A stretch of DNA of 35,783 bases, taken from assembly GCA_022497145.1 (NCBI GenBank), contig MU386038.1:1-35783 (forward strand). Direction: 5' to 3'. Positions 11,479-24,190 of this stretch are shown in pieces. The first letter of the stretch is position 1, and every line of letters starts with the position of its first letter. The notes beneath the pieces are model-generated. The model saw only the letters and a program-made list of their open reading frames with translations, made no database searches and was not told the origin of the DNA. The position numbers were made by a program, and so were the translations under genes. This DNA is from Rostrohypoxylon terebratum. Taxonomy: Eukaryota > Ascomycota > Sordariomycetes > Xylariales > Hypoxylaceae.

Positions 11479-13330
11479 TTAATAAGAGGCCATACGTCGA
11501 GGCGATCGGCTGTTTCCCAGAATGGGGGAGTTTCCGATCATCATTATAGGTGAGTCGTGCTCGTAACGTCTCATAGGAGCGGTAGGTGACGCGTCCACCA
11601 TCGAGTCTCGATGACCAAAGGCGAACGTCTTGGCCCTGCCTAAGCCCTTGCGCTTCTGTTGCAACTTGCCCATTTCGCGCTCGCAGGTGTTAGCATGCTC
11701 TTCGGCACCCATGGCAACATAGGCTTGAGGGTAGCATCTATCACGATGCTCAATGAAAAATTCGCTGTATCCACCGTCGAGGATATACACCTCCGGATAA
11801 GTGAGACGCGGGTAAAATTCAGCGTTGACCATGCGATCGGACGCACGGACATGACGAGCCATCATGGGCGCACGACAAGCGGAATATTCGCAGTGGAAGA
11901 TCAGAAGAGTCTTGCCGTTCATAGGATTCTCGAAGAGTTGTCGGGTAAGCAGCTCCTTGTCGTTGTAGTTCACAGCAGTTTCAATGTGGCCACCTTCATA
12001 TTCGTACTCGAAACGGCAGTCAATGATCATCTTTTGAGTGTAGTACTCGTTGAATTTACCGTCCATAACATCCAGGAAAGTCGCCTTAGAAATTCGAGGA
12101 ATGTTGTCGTTCTCACCATCAGGAAAGAAATGAGGCAACATAGGATCTTGCGGCTCTTCTACATCCATAACCGCTTGTAAAGTGCTCTGGGGAAGAGTTT
12201 CTTCAGAGCTAGCCTTCAAGACATCTTCCGGGCTGTCAAACATGCTGAGAGAACGGCGATACGGCCGACGAGATCGAGCGAAAGGATTCGATAATCGACG
12301 AACGTGACTAGGAATCGGCGAACCATTGCGGAGATCCTGAGCCGCATTCGTACCCGTGAAACGGGGTTTCGACCGGGACATACCCACGGAGGGAGTTGGG
12401 CTGTTAGCCGTCTGCGGTCTTCGGTCTCGATCCTGAAGTGGAGAGTCCTGAAAACAATCGCCGGGGGACATTTCCGAAGACGTGGATGCGCCGAAACGTG
12501 TCTCAGAACCGAAGCGGAAGGACGAAACTTGGTTCTCCGGGTGCAGACGAGTAGTAAGAAGAGTGCCAGTAGTGTGAACCTTGGTTCGCGTCAAAGACGG
12601 CCGACGAATGCCTGCTCGCTTACGGCTGAAATTATAGGTTAGCCATATTACTCTCTTCACAGTAATCAGGAAATCATCTCACTCAAACAAAACCTTCGAC
12701 GGCTCCAGGCCTGCAGAAGGTTGGCGCGTCATGAGAGGCGAATCCATAATCATCATGTCATCTTCATCAGCGCTTTGAGGAGTGGGCGAAGCAATCTCGA
12801 ATGAGCTGAAGAAAGGCTCCTTCTGAGGCATGGGAGACATGTCCATCTCCATAGAGTCGTCCATTGGTGCAGGAGAAGATGTGATAGGAGGCGGCGTCTT
12901 AATAACTTGAGCTATAGAAAAATCAGTCACCAATACTCGTTTCCTGCATCTGAGAGCTTCGTAAGCGTACCACGTTTCTCAATAGCTTCCATCATCTTGG
13001 AAGTAAAGAGAGCACGACGAGGCGTGGGAAAACGCGGACTATTCAGACAGGTTAATACATATTCGTCAATGGGGATTAAAACAGCTTAACACACCTATCC
13101 TCACTATCCAAGCGGAAATTCTGAGAGAGATCCGCTGCAAGACTGGCACCAGGAGAGGAACCCCGAACAGCACCAAAGTTAAAGTAGTCCGGTCTAGTTC
13201 TCTGTAGCTGCTCGCGAATGCCCACGTTACCTGACGCGAAGGGGTTTCGAGACGGTAGACAGTGAGAAGACTGCCCCCAGGCCGGAGCCGGGGCAGGACG
13301 CATAGCAGCTAAGGGAGAGGAAGAATCCAT
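11479..13330 (-). CDS. cdc25: M-phase inducer phosphatase, Cdc25/NimT family
   Basis: Dual-specificity phosphatase that activates Cdk1 by removing its inhibitory tyrosine (and threonine) phosphates at mitotic entry; acts in nucleus and cytoplasm. Exons 13330-13095, 13038-12971, 12911-12683 and 12625-11479 join in frame to 559 residues. Introns are 56, 59 and 57 bp; the second has GTACGC, a CTGAT branch site and CTATAG. The N-terminus (MDSSSPLAAM, then RGSSPGASLAADLSQNF), SPRFPTPRRALF and the Pro/Met-rich TSSPAPMDDSMEMDMSPMP match the regulatory half of fungal NimT. Many SP/TP sites are expected phosphorylation targets. The rhodanese-like catalytic domain starts near 354; IIDCRFEYEYEGGH holds Cys381, and HCEYSACRAP gives the CX5R loop with Cys423 and Arg429. 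The tail LQQKRKGLGRAKTFAFG is typical. Oddity: an extra Cys (428) sits inside the active-site loop. Confidence 0.95.
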
Positions 13331-14857
13331 AGCGACTAAATGACGTAAATGACGAGAGGATACTAGCCCAATTCCTCGATATTTACTTGTCTATACAATC
13401 GACTGAGTATGTATTATACGATTGCTTGATTAAGGTCACCACTGAGTAGTATCCAGTGTTCGTGTGGTGTAAAAAGCTTCAAGGTTCTAGACCGTATTGC
13501 AACTATTTCTTCGAATTTCCTTATCGTTCAACTAAATGCAGCCCGCATAACACTGCTCAGTGGTCGTCCGGGTCTAGGAAAATAAAGTATCGTGGATGCA
13601 ACTCGGGTCGAAGAGCTATTAAAGAACTCGTGTAATTCGTGTAATTAGTCGGATTATAGAATTCAATAAGTTGAAGTTTTAGTTACAACTGCAATCCCCA
13701 TTATTTAGTTCTAAGCCCTTAGCAATATATTAAGACACGATGGCCCTTTGATCACCAAATGGAAGGCACATCTTCATGCTCCAAATTGGATTTCGGCGGG
13801 TGGTGGTGGTGTTGGTAATGTTGGTAGTGGTGGTGGATTGGGGTAATAGGGACCCGAAGCTATCGCGGGTCGCCTATAACCCCTCAAACTCTCTCGTACG
13901 TACCTCTTGCAATGAACAATAAAGTTCAGCTAGAATTACCTAAATAGGAAGGCAATGTTGGAGGGAAAGCTGTTGTATAGGTTGGGAGAGAAAGCTAAGG
14001 AAGCTAAGGTTAAAAACGTATTCCGCAATCCTATTGAACATTCGAAAACCAATTGTTCGTCGGGTCGCAGTTGAGAGTGGGTGGTGGTGGATGTGCTCTC
14101 GTTCCGACCGTTTGAATCGAAACGTCGGTACAGATCAAGGTGTTGGAATGATCCCAAAATCCAGCCAGTCACAGAAGGTTGGGTCGGATGCGGATGCGGA
14201 TGGTGGGATGGTTGGCAAGGTAAGTACTACTCAGGTAACAAACCAGTGTGCACGAGAAAAAAAAAACCACTACAGGAAAACCGCGAAAATCGAACCCGGT
14301 AAACCGTAAACCGCAATTGAGCACCTTCGTTATGCCGGAACAGCGTCTATTTCCCCTAAATACAGACGTGTTGTTAATCTTGTCGGAGAAGCGGCACGTA
14401 GGTGTTGTGGGAGAGGGAATGTCGACTATGAGAGGCCGGCTGCGAGAAGGGAGGAGGTGAGGAGGTAAAGCACCCGGAAAGGTTGAAGGGGTCTTGATGC
14501 TTTTTGTTCTGTACTAAAATAAAAAGTTAGCAGAGCTAAAAAACTAAAAAGCTCTTCTTAGCTGACGGTTTTGCGGAAATCAAGCAGTCTGGCAAGTGTG
14601 GAGTATCCGAGTATCAGTTACAACGGTGGTTGCGAGGTAACACAGCCTGTGCTAGCATTAACACCCGATCTCGTCCAATCCAGTCACAGGAAAGGCCTAC
14701 CATGAACCCACTAACAGGTTCGTCGCCAGGGCAATTCAGTGGGTGCTTGCCGTTGCCTGGGGTGCTGTGAAGCTGAAAATGGAAGCTACCATGTCGCTAG
14801 TGTACTTCCTCACTGTCTCAACCGCCAAGCCGCCAGGGGTCCCTGAAAGGATTGGTA
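13331..14857. other. cdc25 5' flank and intergenic region
   Basis: Just upstream of the cdc25 start on the plus strand lies TGACGTAAATGACG, two TGACG half-sites of the CRE/ATF type (13341-13354). A G/T-rich GGT-repeat tract spans 13797-13842. Overlapping short frames at 13936-14460 have no homology that I recognise and sit in low-complexity GGATGC and GGTGG sequence. No gene is called. Confidence 0.35.
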
Positions 14858-14880
14858 GAATTCGTCGAATTCGTCGAATT
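14858..14880. repeat. 9-bp tandem repeat GAATTCGTC
   Basis: Two full GAATTCGTC units and a partial third, in tandem without gaps. It is a short minisatellite of unknown meaning. Confidence 0.6.
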
Positions 14881-14944
14881 GGTGGATTAGCGGGTCTGCG
14901 GGGCTCACAATATTGCGCTACTGCAGCTACCTAGATACTACTAT

Positions 14945-15006
14945 GTATGTACCTACCTACCTACCTACCTAGCACCTACTATGTAGGTCCTAAGGTAGGT
15001 ACATAC
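14945..15006. repeat. 14-bp perfect inverted repeat around a CCTA array
   Basis: GTATGTACCTACCT at 14945-14958 is the exact reverse complement of AGGTAGGTACATAC at 14993-15006, with 34 bp between them that include more CCTA units. It could extrude as a hairpin. It is part of the CCTA/TAGG family seen elsewhere in the window. Confidence 0.65.
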
Positions 15007-15958
15007 TCCTTTCAGTGTTCATTCACTGTTTCTTGAGTTTTTCTTAGCGGGAAAATGCCCGTTAGTTACATCATAGCCCTGAAAAATTTTGGCGGTGAAA
15101 GCCTGAATTTGTTACTCGGGTGCCACAGCTCACGTTTGGACTTTGGTTAAATTTGTTCAAGCAACCCTACACCTTGACACCTTGACGCCTATGCACCTGT
15201 TATATTACATATTCCATCGGAACCCATACGCTGATCACGGAGAAAAACTTCACAAACTGTTCACAACGTATTCGCGAACAGGTCACGGACGAATTATTCC
15301 CAACGACTTACTGTGATGCGAAACGAAATCTCCATTGTACAGCGAACAACTATGACTATCTATTACATGATTACATGTGTACATTCGCCGTGTACAAAAT
15401 TACAAGATCATCGTCCATGATCTATTACATACTCACAATACTTTCTACGAATTAATACAGAAATAGGTATTAGTTCACCTCCTAGCTAGCTAGCATTGGA
15501 CTAGGTAAGCTACCTAGGTCCTATGTTACCTATCTAGGCCTTAGGCATGCTTTAATAATCAGGATCCAACAATACTAAGACGCCGAATCTAGGTTAAGTG
15601 AGACAGTTCTTCCGAATGGATCCCGTCGTCAAAGACATAATAGGTATTCACCCGAGCGACTAGAGGACCTGGAATTAAGTAATCATATTCACAACCCGTT
15701 CTGACAACTAAGGTCTGAGTAGTATTACTATATTCGAATAATGCCATGAGCTAAACGAGACTTTATACCGTCATAACCATTCTTTCAACGGCTATCTCAT
15801 TAGCTCTCATAACTCTGCGTCTACCATTCAACCTACACACACAACTACACCTCTCAACCACCTTGTCATACATATCTTAACCTGCGGCATAAGGATCGAC
15901 GAATCAGACTAGCATCTGTCAACTCTATCGCCAAGTTCTGTATTCGCAACTGTCATTC
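15007..15958. other. intergenic region with CT-rich leader-like segment
   Basis: No gene visible. About 15760-15900 is rich in CA and CT (CAACCTACACACACAAC, CTCTCAACCACC), which resembles a fungal 5' untranslated leader. It precedes the doubtful locus at 15959-16396. Confidence 0.3.
15498..15521. repeat. imperfect palindrome GGACTAGGTA/TACCTAGGTCC
   Basis: The arms GGACTAGGTA and TACCTAGGTCC flank a 3-bp loop, with one base unpaired. Next to it are CTAGCTAGCTAGC and a second TACCTATCTAGG. This is a dense patch of CTAGG-type palindromes. Confidence 0.5.
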
Positions 15959-16396
15959 ATGCGTTTCGCAGCTCGAATCCCGCCTTACAGCCGATTCCGC
16001 GATCATCTTGCATATACAGGTATACATGGATCGCATATACACATCATACATATCGCATAGCACAAGCTCTACACAAGCTCTAAAACGCCGAGGAACGTGT
16101 TCGTCATCCGTATTAGGAAATATCCTGGCTAGGACAGGCAAATCCATCGTACAGGATCCACCAACTCGTTGTCAATGTTTGGCTGTCAGCCCCGGTACGA
16201 TAGCAAGGTTCCAAAGGCTGAGACGAGCTATTCGAGCGGAAGTTTCGAAAGTCTCGCAAACATGGCGTGGTAGTCAGCTTTTCACGGAATACCGGACTAT
16301 GCACTCCTGTTCTTTTTCTGCTTGCTGCTTCGGTCGTCGAACCGCTTTGTCGAGACCAAGCTCCCGATGTCCCGCTCCGCCAGCCCCAGTAATTAG
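15959..16396 (+). pseudogene. doubtful two-exon locus with one in-frame TAG
   Basis: Not recognised. A CT/CA-rich leader-like stretch precedes ATG 15959. Exon 15959-16019 (MRFAARIPPYSRFRDHLAYT, a basic amphipathic start like a mitochondrial presequence) ends at a GTATAC donor. Using the GTACAG acceptor at 16154 keeps the frame open to a TAG at 16271-16273, and past it the same frame runs to TAG 16394-16396. The second part includes a hydrophobic run, YALLFFFCLLL (16298-16330). The 134-bp intron is longer than others here. A competing frame (16026-16535, 170 codons) is open over the same DNA, so this may be neither gene nor relic. Confidence 0.2.
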
Positions 16397-19300
16397 CTCT
16401 AACTACCTAGGTCCTAAGCTTCGGCCATTGCAATGGAAGCGATATTTGCCCGGGACAAGTCACTTAGTAAGGGGAACGAGCTGTCTTAACTCAAAATTAG
16501 ATAATGATTACTTGCTCCATTTCCACGTGTATTGATGTTTTATTAATCCTCGAGGTTTCAGTCATTTTACGAAATTTCTCGATAGCTGCCGGGGCTAGTC
16601 GAGCTTCTTCTCAACAACGCGGCGAGATAACTTGTTTTTGCGCCGCCTGAACCCTGCTTCGGCGGTAACTTCCTACGTATTATACATCGCTACATCGTCT
16701 ACGAGGCTGATTCTTCAAAAATTCTGCGACGACTTTGCCGGCAGTTAGACCCGAATCACCAAGGTTCTTGAATCGCGATTTAATCCACCGTAAACCTGCA
16801 TAATTTGCTTCCCCGGATCCCATAAGTCGTACTATGTATGAAGAATCATCCCGTAAGAAACATGTCGACGCATGTTTCGGCGGGTACTGGCCTCGAATAT
16901 ATTATTTCGTCTAGGTATTACTTCCATGGGACGTGCATGCGTCGAGGCTGCAAATGCTTACCAGGGCTGATTGCGTTACCCGCCGGTTGCTACAGTGTGT
17001 GTTGTAGGATTTTCTAGTTGTAGCAATGTTTTTTTGCTTTGTTACCCATCCAATGGATCGTGTCCACCTTCATGTCCGTCGTTGCTGTGGTGCAGCAATA
17101 ATAAGCACCACCCTAGTACATTATCAGCATGGATGGCCGTCGTTTTCAATTACCAAAACTGCCTGACTGCACAAAAACTTCATAATTTTGGGACCAGTTA
17201 AAGACTATTTGAATGAGAATATTACAGGAACTTATTCCCGATACCTTTTACGTGACAGGCTATCGGGATTTTTTGCATGTTGGGTCCTTGACTTCTTTTT
17301 TTATATCTAGTAATAATGACATCGGGCGGCTATCCTAGGCAGCCTAGGTTAGTTATAACACCTCCTTTCGGCACTGAAATGACACTCATTATCAATACCG
17401 AGATCATTGGTTGGCGTGTCCAGTGATGATTGGGCTTCTCAAGCGCATGCCCCATCAGTCATTTTATTTTACAGAGGATTGAAAATTTCACACCTCACCG
17501 ACGCTTCGCAGACCCGTGCTCAATCGTACTGTACGCGCACATACTTGAGATGAGCTAAGCTTCTAGACCTTCATCTAGACCTTCGTTGACCTGACAGAAC
17601 CTGTTTGGTCTGGCAGCCCCTTTTAATGGCCTTTAAACCTTGACATAAGAGCTTGAGCCTCATTCGGAGATATTTGTTTCGCATCTTCAATTTATTAATA
17701 AAACTTTAACTTACGAATATTCTAAAAATTGTCTTTTTACCACCTGATCTTCAAATAGCCAAGCAGCGAAGTTAGATCTAGATACTAGCTAAATAGCTGA
17801 TCGACCTTACGAATCTTCACTTGTCATACGAAGAAGATAAAATGAATTGAGGCGCTGATTTTGTTATGTTAGGCCTAAAAAGCGCCTCATTCAGGGATAA
17901 TTCACAATTGATTTTTCAACAAACTGACGACTCCCTTTGACGGCGTGTTAGACAACCTTGGAACAGCAATGGACAAAATTCGATAGTACTATGTAAGTGG
18001 ACCATATTCAATCGCAGATGAGGAACACCGATATTTTAGCCTGTGGCAGTGGCAGACGTCATATTCACGTTGCTATGGATAAAGGTGGGATCTTCGCGTT
18101 CTCCTTGCTTACACGCGACAGACTATCGTCATAGTCTGCAAATGGTTTCGCACCACCGAAACCCCTCAATAGAATCCAGGAACATCAAACCCGACCGAAG
18201 ACATACGCATGCTCCGGTACTATGTATAGTACATATATATAGTAGACCAGGTAAGGGACGTTACGGGCAGCACGAGAATACTTCTTTTCAGCCCTTTCGC
18301 TGCAGGACATTTTTAGGAATTCCAGAGATCTCGATTTGATGTTGATTGTTTACATTTTGAACGTAGTCGGGCTGCTATCACGCAGACCGCCTTTGGATGA
18401 CCTGCATGATAGGGCGAGTCACAAGTCGTCTGAATGAGAAACCTGCAGGGCCATTGACCAATGAGGTGGCCGGAATGACATTTTCCCAACCTCGCGCTTA
18501 TCGTCGCCGAATTCATGGCGCCAATCTGTGAGACCTTCAGCTGTCCCAAAAAGAAATCCGACTTCCGAACTCAGTAATCCCTGCGCGGAGTTCCCTAGAT
18601 AAAAAAGACCGTACACGGTACCTGAGTAATTCGCTAGGTAGAATCTAGATAGATTCTGGATGCATTCATTCCAAGCCACTAGCGAGTCCCGAACGTAGGA
18701 GAGTAAGCGGCTATTTAGCAAGGACCAGCAGGTAACGCCATTATCCATTCGCTTGATACATCCGAACGGTACAATACAACTGTGATCAAATATTTGAGTG
18801 TGATTCTGAGATCGCACGGGCATTACGGATGTTTGATGTTTAACAAGGGGTCCGTAAGCGGGCGCCGAGTTGCGGAGTTGGGAAGAGTTGGGAAAGGTGG
18901 GCACTGGGCACAGCATGGGAAGTGAGGGGGAATTGTTTAAAAGGTACAAAAGTAAACAAGTAATCCCGCGCCTGAGCGCGTGTCACTGTAAACATTTATT
19001 CCCCTCGTCACGATATCACGAGAAGCGGCTAAACTATGTTTGGCTTAACGCTATTGGCCCATAAAAGAAAGAGGTAGGGGAGCTTGGGGAAGCTCGGATC
19101 CCCAGGGTTACATTTTCCAAATCCTTTTTTTTCTAGTCGTAGTGCTAGTACTAAAGTGTTAGCCCTGACCAGCTAGATGGGATCGTCAATTACGTTCTCC
19201 CTAACCAATGATGACCCGATCAAGGGTCGTCGATTGGCCGATGGGCTTTGTTGGCCTGTGAAAAAGGCAGCCACCTGATTGCTTTGTCAAACTGCTAGAC

Positions 19301-21474
19301 TGCTAAACTGCTTACTACCACCGACGCTCTGAAACGAACCAGTCCATGCGAATTGGACCTGAGATCGTCGGAAAATCCTGATCAAGGAATCATCCCAAAC
19401 GAAAACCACGCACGCACGCTCAATTCCTCTTTAGCCACAAGCAACCATCTGTATGTCTTATACTATGTAATGCGATAGCCTCCTTTTTCCGAACCCGGCA
19501 GCAACACCGCACGTCTGCGGCACCGGTGCGGCTTGGTTGATACATCCAAAGCCGGTCTCATCCAGAATACCGTCCAAGGACCATCGCGATCGACTAGAGA
19601 GGGGAAGATGTTACCTGGCTAGTTACGAAGCTAGACAGTTACTCGCAGATGCAACCACTGCTAATACGTATGCAGCTTCGATCAAGCAACCAGGAAACGT
19701 TAGCTCAGCCTGCCTGGTGCAATTGCTCTGAGCTGATTCGACTTCCCCTAGGACTTCATCGCCAATAGAATTCGTGATCTGCCATGCGGGATAGGATTCG
19801 GTCCACCTTACGAGAGCAAGCTAGTCGAGCTAGCGTTCGTCGTGAGGCACAGATGCTTGTTGGCGGGGTACAGCCCTGGTGGTGCGATTTACGATCTCTA
19901 CAGCCACACCCATCCGAAGCTCGATGGCTTAGAGCTGTTAGCCAATATGAGTTTAATGTCTTCGGCTGCCTCATATTAGAAGCTTACTACGCGTAGATAT
20001 TCCAATTCCAATTCAATTCAATTCAATTCCATACCCATCTAATCTCTCAGCAACGCGATGTTGTCTATTACGAAGACCAATGTCATGATCTATCATAATG
20101 CCAAATTTTCAATCTGCATACACGAACAATCAAGATTGTCTGAGGTCCACTAATTTTGCTACTCTGCTAAAGCTTCTAGGGTTCCAGTTATCTCAATTAA
20201 CAATTGACCAATCAGATTAGTCGTCGTCACTATCAGAAAAGTGGAACTCAAGTTAATACCAACCTACAAAAGTCTAAACAACAAAAAGCGTCTTTGACAA
20301 AATCTAACATCCTATTGTTAAACATGGGACTGATTTTGCAACAAATTACGAGTGTACATACTACCATATAGTCTAAATGAGATTCATCTAATCCCCTTCT
20401 GTTGACACACCTACTGCGACGAACAATAGACTTCGTCTTTGAAGTCTCGTTGTAATTAGATCAGTTCCTTCACGATAACGGCAACTTCATTGACATGTTA
20501 TGGGCAAATCGTCGCAACATAGAATTTCGAAGAGTTCACCATAGCACCTGGCTCTCTGGGATGAGGGGTTATTTCTGTCTAGGTGAGCGAGCATGTTCTT
20601 TCCAATTCATCATCCATGGCAAACTTGCCTTCAATTATTCCAGGTTTGAGTCGTTTATGACGTCCTCAAGGTAAAAACTTCTTATAATAGCCTCGTGCTC
20701 ATTGCCAACAAGGAAAGAACTTATACTACCTGAGAATTTTATGTACACTGCTACATTGAAGTTACATTCGTATTTTAGAAGGGGCATGTGAAAAACAAGC
20801 AGGTATTATTTTGTTTCGAGATGATATCAAAAAGACCTACATGTATACCTACTTACGCCCTGTGCTGATTTACCTATTATGCTTGTGTGTGTAGATACAT
20901 TATATATGCCTTTGCAGGTCGCTCTTACCGAACCTGGAGGCGGGTACATGTCTGTTGAGAGCGAATAATTGCTCGAATTAACGCCCGTATCACAAATAAA
21001 CTCATACTACCATCACTTGACCTCCTAGGTGATCCCATAATTCCCTCCAGTTGAGATCGAACTCGAACTTGATACTATTATTGCACATAAATACCCACCT
21101 TGCTTCTAACTTCAATTCAATCTTCTCTTTTCCTCTTCATTACTCAACTTCCCATAGCATCAGCTTCATTGACCCTCTACTCTGAGGTTTCCTGGTAAGT
21201 AAAAATTCCATTAGATCTCTTGAATACGCTCTACACATCAACTATTCCAATACCATGCTATTCTCTTCTTGGAGAGACATTTCTGCCTGGTTTGTCCTAT
21301 GCCCTCTTACTTTGCAACTTCAACGTTTGATTGATCAATCATTCTGGCCTATGCATACCTACGGCTTCCCTACCTTATTCATCATGGCGGATCCAACCAA
21401 CATCATGATTATTTCCCTTGGTAACCCTTCTCCTACGTCAAGTCTTCTCTGAAACCCTACTATTGCACATCTAG
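16397..21474. other. long gene-poor stretch
   Basis: I cannot support a gene here. Overlapping frames at 18419-18949 (minus), 19537-19731 (plus) and 19756-19996 (both strands) lack motifs and spliced partners. A doubled CCTAGG lies at about 17335-17348, and a CAATT repeat at 20001-20030. From about 21100 the sequence becomes CT-rich (TTCTCTTTTCCTCTTC) with a GTAAGT donor near 21196. This looks like the leader, perhaps with a 5' untranslated intron, of the gene that follows. Confidence 0.35.
20001..20030. repeat. CAATT/ATTCA microsatellite
   Basis: About six imperfect 5-6-bp CAATTC units in tandem. It is an intergenic simple repeat. Confidence 0.6.
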
Positions 21475-23029
21475 TGCCTTACCCGGCATCAACCATGATG
21501 ACACTGACAAAGATTTTATACTACCTAGCCAGTACTTGTATGCGACTGCTGGCGGATCGCATGCACGCCCAAAACTGGTGTCTGGTCAAAACCCCAGCAG
21601 CAACAACAATACCCAGGTGAGTTTCTTGATTGGCTTTAAAAGGGTAGTTATGTAACTACAGCATTTTTGCGCAATACAGTGGACGAGCTACCTCAGTAGG
21701 TTCTCAAGGGCCGTCGAGACCAATAACTTGCTCACTTCTGAAACTGACCTAGTTCTCAATATGCCAGATTTAACATGGGTTCTCCAACCTAACTTCCAGT
21801 CGTTTTACACCGTATGCGGTGTCTGCCCTTGGTCCTTGCAACTCCTTTCCTACCGAGGAGACTTCCCCTGCCTATACCACGTCATTTTACCCGTAAGTAA
21901 GAGTGGCTACGGACATCTTCTAGGCTTAGATGAGTATCTAACCTTATATTTTTCCAAGTGACCGACGTCGTATAGAGAGATGAAAGGGGGCTGGTGCTCT
22001 GGCATCTAGCTACTCTTGCGGCCTCTCATGTAAGGCTCAACACTCCCCAAGAGGTGAAGGCCTCAAGCGGGTCGGGTTGCTGTTAAGTTCGACACAGACG
22101 CATGGATGAGGACGATTAGGGCAACTCTGTCACCCTCGAAGACCGAGATTTCGGTTCAACCGCCGACGCCTCACCAACCGAGCTTTCGATTTGCTTTTCT
22201 ACAATTGGTAGCTTCACTCCAAATGGGGCGGGTGCGGGCATGGTGTGTTGGCCATGTGCGCCTCCAACTAAACGTGTTACATCCCAACTCTGTTGGTGAT
22301 GTCCTTCGACTGTATGTTTTTCAATATATGACTAAGGGATACGCTGATCGTATGGCACGGTAGCTATCGCGTTTTCCCGTGCTCTGGATGACGAGATGAC
22401 GTGTCAACGGAAAGGTCGCAATTAGCAACCTAGTCACGATCTACCATTCCTTATCCATATTCTGGAGTTGGTCGACTGGTTCTACGCCCACTGAACTTTT
22501 GGAGGATGGTGACTGGCGTCATGACACCTACTGTTTCTCAAAGTGACTGCTTAACCAGTCCTCTCGCTATCTCAATCTTACGGTTATTCACCCAAGAAAT
22601 TATGGTTACGTTACTATAGATGAATATTCAGACTACCTTGATGGCGAGCAGAAAAATTGGCCCACGCAATCGCTCGCTCATAGAGTCAAAGACCTGGTTC
22701 GTAAAACTTTTGATCGAATTGAAGCCGGAATGTTGCTTACTGAACGCGTCATATCTAGGAATGCTAATGTTAAACCGAAGGTCGCTGACGGAGCTGCGAA
22801 CACAACTGGCATCGAGAACTCAAGTCACGAGCCGGAGGAGAAGGATATCAATTGGCGGATTCACTATGATCAGTGCGGCGATAGCTTCAAGGCTTCGAGC
22901 AACTATAGATTGCTACCTGATCCTGAAGTATTGGAAGCTATTCGAATCTTGGGTGATGCGAAGCAAGGATTTGGCATAATGCCAGCACAACAACCACTGG
23001 AATGTCTCGATCGAGCCTTTACATGCTAG
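21475..23029 (+). CDS. unrecognised multi-exon protein, 5' and 3' ends unresolved
   Basis: I do not recognise the family. Exons read by eye are 21475-21616, 21680-21892, 21976-22029, 22088-22207, 22434-22508 and 22559-23029 (TAG). Introns are 63, 83, 58, 226 and 50 bp, all GT-AG and all phase 0. Each junction restores an open, protein-like frame, for example DTDKDFILPSQYLYATAGG, RDERGLVLWHLATLAASH, YPYSGVGRLVLRPLNFWRM, then YLNLTVIHPRNYGYVTIDEY. The last exon has a charged helical stretch (SLAHRVKDLVRKTFDRIEAG). The start is unclear: an ATG frame at 21255-21420 could be the first exon, but its GTAACC donor does not fit the next phase. Coding-like sequence continues at about 23178-23400 and 23365-23621, where an 85-bp intron would end the protein in GEHCVAYAGYG. 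A pseudogene is possible. Confidence 0.4.
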
Positions 23030-23625
23030 TTCGCCGACTGTATCCTCTACGACCAAGGGTACTAATCACTGCACTTCCCACTTGCGTGAATAGCTCCCAG
23101 GCAATTGTGACCACGGGAGTCGGAGATACACCGACTCTCCTTTGGGAAGACACACGGGCGTTTGAAAGTTCCTTGTAGCCAATTCGGGATTCTCTCCTAT
23201 CGCACAGAAGTCTCCCTGTGCGGGGACTCCGAGGCCGTCGTACTGGGAAAGAACTTGCATTAGTTAACGAGCGCTCCCATGAACATGTAGCGGACTGCCG
23301 AATGAAACTATCGGCGATGAGAGCACTATCAAGATCTTATGTATCTGTGGGAGCTTTTAGGAAAGGGGCTCTGAGGATCATTTGGATCAACGAATGGACA
23401 TAGGCGATCTGCTACACCAGGTGGAGATGCCTCCGATGGAGCTGGGGCATTTGGTAGACATGGCACGGGGAGTGAAAACGGATATCCCGCAATTGTTCCA
23501 GGTAACTACAAGGCCGGAGCTTCGTCTGCGGAAACGACTGACGCGGGTTATATCGGCGGGAACACGGCCAGTTGAGGGAATTTGTAGGTGAACACTGTGT
23601 TGCCTATGCCGGTTACGGATGATGA

Positions 23626-24190
23626 GGTGGATACGCCCATTATGAGGACGATGATCGTGAACACCTAGTACGTACTTAGATACCGCCTTAGTAGACGACG
23701 AAACCTATTTAGTGTGTATAGTGGCCGAAGCCGACGGCTAACCAGTTGACCATAATACGTAAGCATATATAATTGAAAAATTATATTTCCTTGTGTTGTG
23801 GCAACGACGCCCTGATTGACCGAAATTCGTTGATGCTTTAAATCGATCGGGATCAGGCATTGGCGGGCACCTACATTTTGTAGCTTCTAATGTCGTCGAA
23901 ATGAGGCCCGTGCACCCGCACCGTTCCGTCTGCCCCACGTCGCGTCTCGGGTTTCTCTAATGGGCCTAGTTGGGTAAGCTAAAATCTTAACCGCTTACTG
24001 GAAGTGGATTAAGGTGGCAGAATTTAGTTTCTTCAAGATTTCTTTTTTTTTTTTGACTGTGGTACGTACAATCAAGCATATTTTTTTCATGTGATCACCC
24101 GCGCGATAGCAATAATTGATTGGTGATTCGAGAAGTTTTCTCGCCAATTGTTCGACGTTCGTTTCTGAAAACATTTTCGATTCCTTCGTG
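23626..24190. other. intergenic region and POL5 promoter
   Basis: No gene seen. A poly-T tract (24043-24054) lies about 140 bp before the POL5 start. Such T-tracts are common nucleosome-free promoter elements, but the role here is inferred. Confidence 0.35.

Noticed and set aside
11659..12642. Plus-strand open frames across cdc25
   Set aside because: They are antisense to the conserved phosphatase exon and have no motifs of their own.
12807..12931. 125-bp intron in cdc25 from GTGACT to TTCAG
   Set aside because: The phase fits, but it would remove the MDMSPMP-type region conserved in NimT. The 59-bp intron 12912-12970 with a good branch site keeps it.
18419..18949. 176-codon minus-strand frame
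   Set aside because: It starts from TTG, has no motif and shows no coding character compared with the flanking DNA.
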